Shown: positions 1 to 7,615, numbered from the stretch's first letter. The stretch: DNA of 41,217 nt from an uncultured Eubacterium sp. (GCA_910585745.1 CAJUFM010000023.1:1-41217); one strand, 5' to 3'. The notes: generated by a model from the letters alone, not told the origin. Numbers and translations: made by a program.

Positions 1-29
1 CGGATTGGGAACTTTCATCCGTTAGCGAC

Positions 30-85
30 GTGCGCCGCAAGGCGCACTTCAAAAAGGCGCACCGCTTTCCAGCAACGCGCCTTTT
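30..85 (-). terminator. Tandem hairpins after infA, terminator-like
   Basis: Two hairpins follow the infA stop on the minus strand. The first pairs 77-85 with 52-60 (stem AAAAGGCGC) and runs straight into a short T-run, which is the shape of an intrinsic terminator. The second is a perfect 7-bp stem (30-36 with 41-47, GTGCGCC) with a four-base loop. The operon normally continues into rpmJ and rpsM, so this may be a partial terminator or a processing site rather than the operon end. Confidence 0.55.
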
Positions 86-104
86 GCATTTTGCAGCATA
101 TAAT

Positions 105-323
105 TTATTTGTCTCTCCAGACGATCCGTCCCTTAGTGAGATCATAGGGTGATAACTCAAGAGTCACCTTATCTCCTGGGAGGATACGGATGAAATTCAT
201 CCTGAGCTTACCGCTGATATGTGCTAATACCTTGTGACCATTTTCAAGTTCTACCTGAAACATAGCATTTGGCAGCTTCTCCACAACAGTTCCCTCAATT
301 TCTATAACATCTGCTTTTGACAT
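105..323 (-). CDS. infA: Translation initiation factor IF-1
   Basis: IF-1 binds the A site of the 30S subunit and works with IF-2 and IF-3 to select initiator tRNA. The 72-residue length is exactly that of the family, and the whole protein is one S1-like OB fold, with the typical start MSKADVIEIEG and a central GHKVLAHISGK segment. A GGAG ribosome binding site lies just before the ATG. It follows map by 43 nt in the usual Firmicute order adk-map-infA-rpmJ. In many related genomes a small KOW-domain gene sits between map and infA; the 43-nt gap here has no room for it. Identification is secure. Confidence 0.97.
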   Translation of the reverse strand: MSKADVIEIEGTVVEKLPNAMFQVELENGHKVLAHISGKLRMNFIRILPGDKVTLELSPYDLTKGRIVWRDK

Positions 324-366
324 AAAAACTCTCCTTTTTCAATGGCTTGACAAAACTAATCTAAAC

Positions 367-1131
367 TTATATATCGGTTTCGTTCAACGACAAAATCTCT
401 GGCTCTCCCTCGGTGATCAGTATTGTATTTTCATAATGTGCGGAATTCGAGCCGTCCCTTGTGACAACAGTCCAGTCATCTTCCAGAATCCAAATTTTCC
501 AATCCCCGGCATTTACCATTGGTTCGATTGCCAGTGTCATTCCCGGTCTCAGCTTTGGTCCTCGTCCCACCGGCTTAAAATTAGGAATCTGCGGTTCCTC
601 ATGCAGTTTTGTTCCGATTCCATGGCCTACCAGATCCCTGACTATGGAAAAACCATAACTTTCCGCATATTTCTGGATGGTTGCCGAGATATCATGAAGA
701 TGATTACCCGCCACCGCCATCTTGATACCCTCAAAAAAGCTCTGCCTTGTAACCGCTATCAACTGCTCTGATTCTTTGCTTATCTTTCCCACACCGTGGG
801 TTCTTGCTGCATCTGAATGATATCCTTCATAAATAACTCCTGCGTCCAGACTGACAATATCACCTTCCTCGATCCTCCGGGTGTCGGTAGGAATTCCATG
901 AACCACCTCGTCATTTACAGACACACAGATGGAAGCAGGATATCCTTCATAATTCAGGAAAGAAGGAACACAGCCCGCCTTACGGATCAGCTCCTCTCCC
1001 TTGCGGTCGATGTCCAGCGTTGTAATACCTGGTGCAATGATCTCCGCCAATTTATTGTGTACATCTGCAAGAATCTTTCCTGCCTCTCTCATGAGTGAAA
1101 TCTCACGCTCTGATTTAATCGTTATTGCCAT
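367..1131 (-). CDS. map: Methionine aminopeptidase, type I
   Basis: Removes the initiator methionine from nascent cytosolic proteins when the second residue is small. The 254-residue protein has the pita-bread-fold metal ligands in order: two Asp in LDAGVIYEGYHSDAART, His in VGHGIGTKLHEEP, Glu in AIEPMVN and Glu in ENTILITEGEPEIL. There is no N-terminal zinc-finger or SH3-linker extension, so this is the short form. The start MAITIKSEREI is chosen because GGAG lies 6 nt before it. An in-frame ATG four codons upstream would place that site inside the gene. It is 66 nt after adk, in the standard adk-map-infA block. Confidence 0.96.
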   Translation of the reverse strand: MAITIKSEREISLMREAGKILADVHNKLAEIIAPGITTLDIDRKGEELIRKAGCVPSFLNYEGYPASICVSVNDEVVHGIPTDTRRIEEGDIVSLDAGVIYEGYHSDAARTHGVGKISKESEQLIAVTRQSFFEGIKMAVAGNHLHDISATIQKYAESYGFSIVRDLVGHGIGTKLHEEPQIPNFKPVGRGPKLRPGMTLAIEPMVNAGDWKIWILEDDWTVVTRDGSNSAHYENTILITEGEPEILSLNETDI

Positions 1132-1197
1132 GACAATCTCCATTTCTGCATTCTAAAGCATGACCTCCTGGATATCCGGCATTTCGCTTCATCCTGA

Positions 1198-1845
1198 TTA
1201 CTTCGTTTCCAAAATCTTCACAATGGTGTCAAATACATCCTGAAGGTCAACCGTTCCATCTACTTCTTTTAAAATTCCTTCTTTATTATAATAGTCGATC
1301 AAAGGCTGAGTCTGGTCATGATATACTTCCAAACGCTGCTTCACGGTCTCTGGTTTATCGTCATCACGAAGGATCAGCTCGCCCCCACAGGCATCGCAGA
1401 CACCTTCTTTCTGGGTCGGGTTATACTTAATATGATATGTTCCACCACATGCTACACATGCACGTCTGCCTGACATTCTGTTGATAATATTCTCATCAGG
1501 AACCTCAACATTGATAGCAAAGTCCATCTTCTCACCAATCTTAGCAAGCGCTTCTGTCAAAGCCTCTGCCTGTGGAATGGTTCTTGGAAAACCGTCCAGA
1601 ACATACCCTTTCTTTGCATCGTCCTGAGCCAGGCGGTCTACCACCAGATCTACCACCAGTTCATCCGGCACCAGAAGTCCCTGATCCATATAAGTTTTCG
1701 CTTTCTGGCCAAGCTCCGTATTCTCTTTGATATTGGCACGGAATATATCCCCTGTGGAAATATGGGGAATGCCGTATTTTTCTGAAATCTTCTTTGCCTG
1801 AGTACCTTTTCCGGCACCCGGAGCTCCTAGCATAACTATCTTCAT
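1198..1845 (-). CDS. adk: Adenylate kinase, zinc-binding lid type
   Basis: Interconverts ATP plus AMP and two ADP, balancing the adenylate pool. The P-loop GAPGAGKGTQ is near residue 7, followed by the AMP-site GDIFRANI and the segment DGFPRTIPQAEAL. The lid carries four cysteines as two C-x2-C pairs (CVACGG and CDACGG), the structural zinc site typical of Gram-positive enzymes. Length is 215 residues, the normal long form. The start MKIVMLGAPG is preceded by an AGGCAGG site; the reading frame extends 36 codons further upstream, but that stretch runs through a terminator-like hairpin and is not family sequence. It is separated from secY by 122 nt. Confidence 0.96.
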   Translation of the reverse strand: MKIVMLGAPGAGKGTQAKKISEKYGIPHISTGDIFRANIKENTELGQKAKTYMDQGLLVPDELVVDLVVDRLAQDDAKKGYVLDGFPRTIPQAEALTEALAKIGEKMDFAINVEVPDENIINRMSGRRACVACGGTYHIKYNPTQKEGVCDACGGELILRDDDKPETVKQRLEVYHDQTQPLIDYYNKEGILKEVDGTVDLQDVFDTIVKILETK

Positions 1846-1878
1846 AAAGAAACCTGCCTTTCTTTTTTCATTTTTATA

Positions 1879-1939
1879 AAAAGGGGTAAGCAGCCTCACG
1901 AAAAAGCATGACTGATTTTTCGCTGGCCGATCCCCTTTT
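1879..1939 (-). terminator. Terminator-like nested hairpin between secY and adk
   Basis: On the minus strand the outer stem AAAAGGGG (1932-1939) pairs with CCCCTTTT (1879-1886) and is followed by a short T-rich run. Inside it is a second stem, CGAAAAA with TTTTTCG (1916-1922 with 1899-1905). This is the layout of an intrinsic terminator placed inside an operon, so it could reduce transcription into adk-map-infA or mark an RNA cleavage site. No convincing promoter for adk was found just after it. Confidence 0.5.
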
Positions 1940-1967
1940 AAAATATATCGCATCGATTTTTGTAAAC

Positions 1968-3302
1968 TCAGTTCCCCAAAAATCCCTTGTAGTTTCGTAC
2001 CAGCAATTGGGATTCCAACTGTTTCAGTGTCTCAATCACAACACCTACGATAATGATAAGTGAAGTACCTGTAAAGGATACATTGGCACCGAAAACACCT
2101 GAGAATATAATAGGAAGAACACAAACAATAACCATTGCCACCGCGCCGATAAAGATGATACTGTTCAGCACATTGTTCAGATAATCGGTGGTCGGTTTGC
2201 CTGGCCGGATACCTGGTATAAATCCACCCTGCTTTTTCATGTTGTTTGAAATCTCAAGGGGATTAAAGGTCACTGATGTGTAGAAGTATGCAAAGAAGAT
2301 CACAAGGGCAATATATACCAGCAATCCAAATGAATACTTAAACTCTCCCCAGGAAGTGATATTACACCAGCTGCTCTGGTTGCATACCTTGATCAGCTTC
2401 TGGATCAAACTGGCGCCATCACCGGATGCCGGCTGAATACCTGCAAAGCTGGCAATAACAACTGGAAGCTGAAGCATGGAACTGGCGAAGATAACCGGGA
2501 TAACTCCCGCTGTATTTACCTTCAGTGGAATGTGGCTTGACTGTCCGCCAAACATCTTCCGTCCCTGCATTTTCTTAGCATACTGAACCGGAATCTTTCT
2601 CTCTCCATCCTGAAGCAGTACAATAAACAGGAACATCGCTATAATGATCGCAAGAATGATTACTGCCGCAAGAACTGCATTTGTAACATTACCTGCGTTC
2701 TTTACAAACTGATTATACAGAGTGATCAGATCACTGGGAATCCGTGCCACGATGTTGATCAGCAGGATAATGGAAATACCGTTTCCAATCCCCTTCTCCG
2801 TAATCTGCTCTCCCAGCCACATAAGAAATGCCGCCCCGGCTGTCAGTGCAACCACTGCGATGATAACCGGCGTATAGCCTTCTTCTGTGAACAGTTTTTG
2901 GTTACGGAATCCGATGATAATGGCCACACCTTCAATAACTGCCAGCACAATGGAAAGATATCTCGTGTATTCATTGAGCTTTTTCCTTCCATCCTCACCA
3001 TCTTTCTGCATCTCCTCCAGGCGGGGGATCGCGATGGTAAGAAGCTGGATGATAATGGATGCTGTGATATATGGCGTAATGTTCAGTGCAAAAATAGACA
3101 TTCTTGTAAAGGAACCACCAGTCATAACATCCAGGAAACCGAGTGCCTGGTTGTTGTTAAACAAATTCTGGATAACAGCAGTATTTACACCCGGAATCGG
3201 AATATTACACCCAATACGTACAACGATAAGCCCCATGAAAACAAACAAAAGTTTATTACGGATCTCTTTCGTCTTAAACGCATTTTTTATCGTTTCAAGC
3301 AT
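1968..3302 (-). CDS. secY: Protein translocase subunit SecY
   Basis: Central channel of the Sec translocon in the cytoplasmic membrane; with SecE and SecG it exports unfolded preproteins and inserts membrane proteins. The 444 residues contain about ten hydrophobic segments. Family signatures are visible: the N-terminal RIGCNIPIPGV, the plug region MTGGSFTRMSIFALNITPYI, QLLTIAIP, and the late ISNNMKKQGGFIPGIRPG. The ATG overlaps the rplO stop codon by one base (TAATG), implying translational coupling, as is usual for the end of the spc operon. Several secreted proteins elsewhere in the window would use this channel. Identification is secure. Confidence 0.98.
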   Translation of the reverse strand: MLETIKNAFKTKEIRNKLLFVFMGLIVVRIGCNIPIPGVNTAVIQNLFNNNQALGFLDVMTGGSFTRMSIFALNITPYITASIIIQLLTIAIPRLEEMQKDGEDGRKKLNEYTRYLSIVLAVIEGVAIIIGFRNQKLFTEEGYTPVIIAVVALTAGAAFLMWLGEQITEKGIGNGISIILLINIVARIPSDLITLYNQFVKNAGNVTNAVLAAVIILAIIIAMFLFIVLLQDGERKIPVQYAKKMQGRKMFGGQSSHIPLKVNTAGVIPVIFASSMLQLPVVIASFAGIQPASGDGASLIQKLIKVCNQSSWCNITSWGEFKYSFGLLVYIALVIFFAYFYTSVTFNPLEISNNMKKQGGFIPGIRPGKPTTDYLNNVLNSIIFIGAVAMVIVCVLPIIFSGVFGANVSFTGTSLIIIVGVVIETLKQLESQLLVRNYKGFLGN

Positions 3303-3742
3303 TAGATCACCTCAGCTTTTCCACCAACTGCCTGAATCTTCTCTGCCGCACTCTTGCTGAATGCATTCACTTTTACATCAAGCTTTTTGGTTAATTCTCC
3401 ATTTCCAAGAATTTTAACTCCATCCTTAGGATTTTTAACAATTCCTTTTTCCATAAGAGTTTCTACTGTTACCTCAGCTCCGTCTTCAAATACATTCAGA
3501 CGATCCAGTCCAATGGCAACAATATCTTTGCTGTTTATATTTGTAAATCCTCTCTTCGGCAATCTTCTGTATAATGGTAACTGACCACCTTCAAAACCTG
3601 GTCTGGGTGCTCCGGAACGGGCTTTCTGTCCTTTATGACCCTTACCTGCGGTTTTGCCATTTCCTGAACCGTGTCCACGTCCGCGACGGAATTCGTTGCT
3701 GTGCTTGGAACCAGCTGCAGGCTTCAATTCTGATAAATTCAT
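3302..3742 (-). CDS. rplO: 50S ribosomal protein L15
   Basis: Late-assembling large-subunit protein that contacts many parts of 23S rRNA. The 146-residue length fits the family. The extended basic, glycine-rich N-terminal half includes SKHSNEFRRGRGHGSGNGKT and GHKGQKARSG, and the C-terminal globular part ends with VNAFSKSAAEKIQAVGGK. It lies between rpmD and secY in the spc order, 21 nt after rpmD, and its stop overlaps the secY start. Confidence 0.97.
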   Translation of the reverse strand: MNLSELKPAAGSKHSNEFRRGRGHGSGNGKTAGKGHKGQKARSGAPRPGFEGGQLPLYRRLPKRGFTNINSKDIVAIGLDRLNVFEDGAEVTVETLMEKGIVKNPKDGVKILGNGELTKKLDVKVNAFSKSAAEKIQAVGGKAEVI

Positions 3743-3763
3743 GGTTTGCCACCTCCTTGTTAA

Positions 3764-3946
3764 TTAGATTTCTTCAACTTTTACTAAGTGTCTTACTTGC
3801 TGAATCATTCCTCTGACAGCTGGATTATCCGGCATCTCAACTGTTTTGTTCAGTTTCCGGAGCCCCAGGGCCTCCACTGTCTTTCTGTGTTTTGGAATGG
3901 CACCAATTGTAGACTTTACTAACGTGATTTTTAATTTATCTGCCAT
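3764..3946 (-). CDS. rpmD: 50S ribosomal protein L30
   Basis: Small large-subunit protein of about 60 residues, matching the bacterial L30 length. The sequence shows the family pattern KITLVKSTIGAIPKHRKTV followed by LGLRKLNKTVEMPDNPAVRG. The start is placed at the ATG at 3946, giving MADKLKI with GGAGG nine nt upstream. The preceding TTG codon is also in frame but fits the ribosome binding site less well. It lies between rpsE and rplO as expected. Some bacteria lack L30; here it is intact. Confidence 0.96.
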   Translation of the reverse strand: MADKLKITLVKSTIGAIPKHRKTVEALGLRKLNKTVEMPDNPAVRGMIQQVRHLVKVEEI

Positions 3947-3959
3947 CAAAAAGTCCCTC

Positions 3960-4469
3960 CTAACCTAAAACTTCTTCTACGGAAAGTCCGCGGAGTTTAG
4001 CTACTTCTTCCGGTGTCTTAAGTTCGTTCAAGCCAGCGATCGTTGCAAGTACAACGTTCTGCTTGTTACGGGAACCCAGAGACTTTGTACGGATATTTTT
4101 AAATCCAGCAAGCTCCAGTACGGAACGGGCAGGACCACCTGCGATAATTCCAGTACCTTCTGGGGACTTCTTCATAAGAACTTCAGCACTGCCAAACTTG
4201 CCAATATAATCATGTGGAATACTTCCGTTTTCATCAATCGGTACCTTGACCAATTTTTTCATAGCATCCTCTTTGCCTTTGCGGATTGCTTCCGGAATTT
4301 CCGTTGCTTTACCTAAACCTGCACCAACATGTCCGTTGCCGTCGCCAACTACTACAAGAGCAGTAAAACGGAAGTTACGGCCACCTTTAACAACCTTGGT
4401 TACACGTTTAATTGATACTACTTTATCTTCTAATTCAAACTGACTAGCATCAATAATTTCACGTTTCAT
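3960..4469 (-). CDS. rpsE: 30S ribosomal protein S5
   Basis: Small-subunit protein near the decoding centre and mRNA entry, important for translational accuracy. It has the N-terminal double-stranded-RNA-binding fold (FRFTALVVVGDGNGHVGAGLGK) and the C-terminal S5 domain (IIAGGPARSVLELAGF, then SLGSRNKQNVVLATIAGL). The start MKREIIDASQF is preceded by AAGGAGG at good spacing, giving 169 residues; an in-frame upstream ATG overlaps rplR and has no site. It is 16 nt after rplR in standard spc order. Confidence 0.97.
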   Translation of the reverse strand: MKREIIDASQFELEDKVVSIKRVTKVVKGGRNFRFTALVVVGDGNGHVGAGLGKATEIPEAIRKGKEDAMKKLVKVPIDENGSIPHDYIGKFGSAEVLMKKSPEGTGIIAGGPARSVLELAGFKNIRTKSLGSRNKQNVVLATIAGLNELKTPEEVAKLRGLSVEEVLG

Positions 4470-4485
4470 GAGTTTTCCTCCTTGC

Positions 4486-4854
4486 TTAGAATTCCAGACC
4501 AGCTTCTCTTGCTGCATCTGCTAACGCTTTTACTTTACCCTGATAAATATAACCGCCACGGTCAAATACTACTTCTTTAATACCATTATCCAGTGCTTTC
4601 TTTGCGATAACAGCACCCAGCTTTGTAGCAGCTTCTACATTATTTGTCTTATCAAGGCCTTCCTTCACATCACCCTGAAGAGTTGATGCAGAAACAATCG
4701 TGTTGCCTGCCACATCATCGATGATCTGGGCATACATATGATTGTTGCTACGGAATACTGCCAAACGTGGTCTCTCAGGAGTTCCAGACAAACGGCTACG
4801 TAATCTTCTATGTTTGTTTCTGCGAACGTCGCTTCTATTTACTTTACTAACCAT
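4486..4854 (-). CDS. rplR: 50S ribosomal protein L18
   Basis: Binds 5S rRNA together with L5 and places it in the central protuberance. The 122 residues start with a basic tail (RRNKHRRLRSRLSGTPERPR), followed by the conserved LAVFRSNNHMYAQIIDD and, near the end, VVFDRGGYIYQGKVKALADA and AREAGLEF. Length and order (rplF-rplR-rpsE) are standard, and GGAG precedes the ATG. Confidence 0.97.
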   Translation of the reverse strand: MVSKVNRSDVRRNKHRRLRSRLSGTPERPRLAVFRSNNHMYAQIIDDVAGNTIVSASTLQGDVKEGLDKTNNVEAATKLGAVIAKKALDNGIKEVVFDRGGYIYQGKVKALADAAREAGLEF

Positions 4855-4871
4855 TCTTATTTACTCCTTTC

Positions 4872-5414
4872 TTATTTCTTACCAGTCTTACCAACTTTAC
4901 GCCTGATCACTTCATCAGAGTACTTGATACCCTTGCCCTTATACGGCTCCGGTGCTCTCTTCTCTCTGATCTCAGCAGCGTACTGGCCAACTTTTTCTTT
5001 ATCTATTCCCTTAACGATAATCTTGTTCTGACCATCCACAGTAACTTCCAATCCTTCTGGATCTTCCATTTCTACCGGATGTGAGTATCCAAGAGATAAT
5101 ACCAGTTTCTTACCCTGTTTTGCAGCTCTATATCCAACTCCGTTTACTTCAAGCTCTTTTGTATAGCCCTCTGTTACACCAATGATCATATTATTGATCA
5201 GAGTTCTTGTTAAACCATGCAGGGATTTCATCTTTTTCAGATCGTTTGGACGGGAAACTTTGATCTCTTCTCCATCCTTCTCAATTTTCATTTCCGCAGG
5301 CAATACCCTCTCAAGTGTTCCCTTTGGTCCTTTTACTGTCACCTTATTATTTTCTGCAATATCTACAGTCACACCTGCAGGTACCGCGATAGGCAATCTT
5401 CCAATTCGTGACAT
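4872..5414 (-). CDS. rplF: 50S ribosomal protein L6
   Basis: Large-subunit protein near the factor-binding stalk and the sarcin-ricin loop. The 180 residues show the two repeated L6 domains: MSRIGRLPIAVPAGV begins the first, and GVGYRAAKQGKKLVLSLGYS begins the second. The family tail RAPEPYKGKGIKYSDEVIRR is intact. AGGAGG lies 8-9 nt before the ATG. The unusual point is upstream: 207 nt separate it from rpsH, against 13-25 nt for most neighbours, and that gap is full of hairpins. Confidence 0.97.
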   Translation of the reverse strand: MSRIGRLPIAVPAGVTVDIAENNKVTVKGPKGTLERVLPAEMKIEKDGEEIKVSRPNDLKKMKSLHGLTRTLINNMIIGVTEGYTKELEVNGVGYRAAKQGKKLVLSLGYSHPVEMEDPEGLEVTVDGQNKIIVKGIDKEKVGQYAAEIREKRAPEPYKGKGIKYSDEVIRRKVGKTGKK

Positions 5415-5472
5415 CTTGCCGTACCTCCTGTATTTTTACTGGGTTGATTGTTGCTTTATAGTCGCCGTCTTC

Positions 5473-5598
5473 GCACATTGACATGTGCTCAACGCGGACA
5501 TTCGCCAAATGCGCTGTCGCGCATTCTCGTGTCCATAAATATTTTTCCTTGAGCAAGCTCAATCAAAATATTTAATGTCCACTGCGTGCTCCGCACGC
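5473..5598. repeat. Cluster of palindromes in the rpsH-rplF gap
   Basis: Four hairpins lie in 126 bp. They are GCACAT/ATGTGC (5473-5478 with 5483-5488), AATGCGC/GCGCATT (5508-5514 with 5519-5525), and a long imperfect palindrome at 5529-5582 that begins GTGTCCAT and ends with AATGTCCAC around a GAGCAAGCTC core. The last is GCGTGC/GCACGC (5584-5589 with 5593-5598). The octamer GTCTTCGC also occurs on both sides of the cluster. No convincing gene is present. The layout resembles a composite intergenic palindromic element inserted into an operon gap. Confidence 0.65.
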
Positions 5599-5621
5599 CT
5601 GGCTCATTGTCTTCGCGCTAA

Positions 5622-6023
5622 TTACCATACAAATGCTAAAACTTCTCCGCCGACATTCAGCTTACGAGCCTCTTTGTCAGTCAGAACACCTTTGTTTGTA
5701 GAAACGATTGCGATACCAAGTCCGCCGAGAACTTTTGGAAGCTCTGCTGCATTGGCATACACACGAAGACCCGGTTTGGAGATTCTCTTCAAACCAGAGA
5801 TGATCTTTTCGTTCTTGTCTTTACCATATTTCAAAGTGATATGGATTGATTTGAATCCATCCACCTCAATGATTTCAAATTTCTTGATATACCCTTCTTT
5901 CAAAAGAATCTCTGCGATGGCAGTCTTCATTTTGGAAGCAGGAATATCTACTGTATCATGCTTTGCCGTATTCGCATTACGGATTCTTGTAAGCATATCT
6001 GCAATAGGATCGCTCATTGTCAT
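5622..6023 (-). CDS. rpsH: 30S ribosomal protein S8
   Basis: Binds helix 21 of 16S rRNA in the central domain; in E. coli it is also the translational repressor of the spc operon. The 133 residues show the N-terminal MSDPIADMLTRIRNA, the central INVTLKYG-like strand (read here as SIHITLKYGKDK) and the C-terminal segment LGGLGIAIVSTNKGVLTDKE followed by GEVLAFVW. The start at 6023 is chosen for its 8-nt spacing from GGAGG; an ATG two codons later is also possible. The Shine-Dalgarno sequence lies in the loop of a small hairpin. Confidence 0.97.
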   Translation of the reverse strand: MTMSDPIADMLTRIRNANTAKHDTVDIPASKMKTAIAEILLKEGYIKKFEIIEVDGFKSIHITLKYGKDKNEKIISGLKRISKPGLRVYANAAELPKVLGGLGIAIVSTNKGVLTDKEARKLNVGGEVLAFVW

Positions 6024-6044
6024 TTGATTTTCCTCCTTAATCAA
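6024..6044 (-). promoter_or_regulatory. rpsH ribosome binding site in a hairpin loop
   Basis: TTGATT (6039-6044) and AATCAA (6024-6029) can pair, leaving the nine-base loop AAGGAGGAA that holds the rpsH Shine-Dalgarno sequence. The stem is only 6 bp and AU-rich, so it presents rather than hides the site. Whether it matters for S8 expression is inference. Confidence 0.3.
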
Positions 6045-6086
6045 CTTGCTAATACGTGTCCACTTTATTCGTGAAACTACTTACTC

Positions 6087-6272
6087 TTACCAGCTTGCTT
6101 TTTTTACACCTGGAATCTGACCTTTGTATGCTAACTCACGGAAGCAGATTCGGCAAATCCCATATTTTCTCAGGTAAGCATGTGGACGACCACAGATCTT
6201 ACAACGGCTGTACTCTCTGGTGGAGAATTTAGCCGGACGCTGCTGCTTAATCTTCAAAGACTTTTTAGCCAT
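6087..6272 (-). CDS. rpsN: 30S ribosomal protein S14, zinc type
   Basis: Small-subunit head protein near the decoding site. At 61 residues this is the short, zinc-binding (type Z) form, with C-x2-C in CKICGRP and a second pair in CRICFREL. The tail YKGQIPGVKKASW is typical. It sits between rplE and rpsH, the place of the primary S14 gene. A zinc-free paralogue, as some Firmicutes keep for zinc starvation, is not in the window. Confidence 0.97.
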   Translation of the reverse strand: MAKKSLKIKQQRPAKFSTREYSRCKICGRPHAYLRKYGICRICFRELAYKGQIPGVKKASW

Positions 6273-6288
6273 GAAAAACCCCTCCTAA

Positions 6289-6828
6289 CTATTTCTTGAA
6301 TGGCATACCAAACTGTGCCAGCAATTCACGTGCTTCTTCATCCGTATGAGCGGTAGTAACAAAGATAACATCCATACCTCTTACCTTATCTACTTTATCA
6401 TACTCGATCTCCGGGAAAATCAACTGCTCTTTGATTCCCAATGCATAATTTCCACGGCCATCAAAGGCATTTGGATTCACACCTCTGAAGTCACGTACAC
6501 GCGGAAGCGCGAGGTTAATCAGACGATCCACAAATTCATACATTTTCTCTCCGCGAAGAGTTACCTTGCATCCGATCGGCTGGCCTTCACGAAGTTTAAA
6601 GTTCGCTACCGATTTCTTAGCTCTTGTCACAACAGCTTTCTGCCCTGTGATCGTCTCCAGATCACTGATCGCTGTATCCAGGACCTTTGAATTCTCTTTT
6701 GCTTCACCAACGCCCATGTTGATAACAACCTTGTCGAGCTTTGGTACCTGCATAACATTTGCATATTCAAACTTTTTCTGCATACCCGGAACGATTTCGT
6801 TCAAGTATGTCTCTTTTAATCTACTCAC
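6289..6828 (-). CDS. rplE: 50S ribosomal protein L5
   Basis: Binds 5S rRNA and contacts the P-site tRNA and S13 in the central protuberance. The 179 residues show MQVPKLDKVVINMGVGEA, then TGQKAVVTRAKKSVANFKLR, and the C-terminal FPEIEYDKVDKVRGMDVIF. The start codon is GTG, ten nt after a strong AGGAGG. It lies 22 nt after rplX and 16 nt before rpsN, in standard order. Confidence 0.97.
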   Translation of the reverse strand: MSRLKETYLNEIVPGMQKKFEYANVMQVPKLDKVVINMGVGEAKENSKVLDTAISDLETITGQKAVVTRAKKSVANFKLREGQPIGCKVTLRGEKMYEFVDRLINLALPRVRDFRGVNPNAFDGRGNYALGIKEQLIFPEIEYDKVDKVRGMDVIFVTTAHTDEEARELLAQFGMPFKK

Positions 6829-6850
6829 CTAAACAGTACCTCCTCTCACA

Positions 6851-7159
6851 TTAGTCAATCACTGCGCCAGTAGCTTTGGCGTAACGTACTTTCGATTTAC
6901 CATCCTCAGACTTAAATCCGATTCTCGTCACCTTTCCATCTACTACATACATTACATTGGATACATCAAATGCTGCTTCTTCTTCAACGATTCCGCCCTT
7001 TGCATTTGACTGGTTTGGTTTCACATGTTTTTTCACCATGTGGACGCCTTCAACCTTCACTTTTCCATTCTTAACTTCAAGAACTTTTCCTTCTTTACCT
7101 TTATCTACACCGGCGATCACACGAACGGTATCGCCTTTTTTGATCTTTGATGTTGCCAC
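6851..7159 (-). CDS. rplX: 50S ribosomal protein L24
   Basis: Early assembly protein of the large subunit, bound near the 5' end of 23S rRNA and the tunnel exit. The 102 residues contain the KOW motif near the N-terminus (KKGDTVRVIAGVDKGKEGKV) and the conserved VEGVHMVKKHVKPNQ. Translation starts at GTG with AGGAGG ten nt upstream. It lies 15 nt after rplN and 22 nt before rplE. Confidence 0.97.
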   Translation of the reverse strand: MATSKIKKGDTVRVIAGVDKGKEGKVLEVKNGKVKVEGVHMVKKHVKPNQSNAKGGIVEEEAAFDVSNVMYVVDGKVTRIGFKSEDGKSKVRYAKATGAVID

Positions 7160-7174
7160 TTCAGGGACACCTCC

Positions 7175-7543
7175 TTATAATACTTCTGGTGCTAAAGAAA
7201 CAATCTTCATAAACTGTTTGTCTCTTAATTCTCTAGCTACAGGTCCAAAAATACGGGTTCCTCTAGGAGTCTTGTCATCTTTGATGATGACTGCCGCATT
7301 TTCATCAAAACGAATATATGAACCGTCTGGACGACGGATCTCTTTTACTGTACGAACAACAACAGCCTTTACTACGTCTCCTTTTTTAACAACTCCACCT
7401 GGTGTTGCATCTTTGACCGTAGCAACGATAATATCGCCTACTGCCGCATATCTTCTAACAGAACCGCCAAGAACACGGATACAAAGCAATTCTTTGGCAC
7501 CTGTGTTATCAGCAACTTTAAGTCTTGTTTCCTGCTGTACCAT
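7175..7543 (-). CDS. rplN: 50S ribosomal protein L14
   Basis: Large-subunit protein at the subunit interface, forming bridge B8 and the binding site of ribosomal silencing factor. The 122-residue length is canonical. Visible signatures are MVQQETRLKVADNTGAKELL, then RYAAVGDIIVATVKDATPGG, and the tail TRIFGPVARELRDKQFMKIV. It starts with ATG after GGAG. The 61-nt gap to rpsQ holds two small hairpins. Confidence 0.98.
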   Translation of the reverse strand: MVQQETRLKVADNTGAKELLCIRVLGGSVRRYAAVGDIIVATVKDATPGGVVKKGDVVKAVVVRTVKEIRRPDGSYIRFDENAAVIIKDDKTPRGTRIFGPVARELRDKQFMKIVSLAPEVL

Positions 7544-7563
7544 TCCAATACTCTCCTTTCAAG

Positions 7564-7615
7564 GTTATTCTGATAACGAAATTATTTTGCTGAAGCGAAA
7601 GGATTTATTTCGCTT
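7564..7615. repeat. Two hairpins in the rpsQ-rplN gap
   Basis: AAGCGAAA (7593-7600) and TTTCGCTT (7608-7615) form a perfect 8-bp stem whose loop contains the rpsQ stop codon and whose one arm is the last rpsQ codons. A second stem, GTTAT/ATAAC (7564-7568 with 7573-7577), follows. There is no T-run, so these are not classic terminators. Confidence 0.6.

Noticed and set aside
1132..1197. AGGAGG with an ATG and short frames in the adk-map gap
   Set aside because: The ATG after AGGAGG reaches a stop after two codons, and the 25-codon frame there overlaps the map start; nothing supports a leader peptide.
5347..5562. Frame of 71 codons across the rpsH-rplF gap into rplF
   Set aside because: It overlaps the rplF start in another frame and runs through the hairpin cluster; no ribosome binding site.
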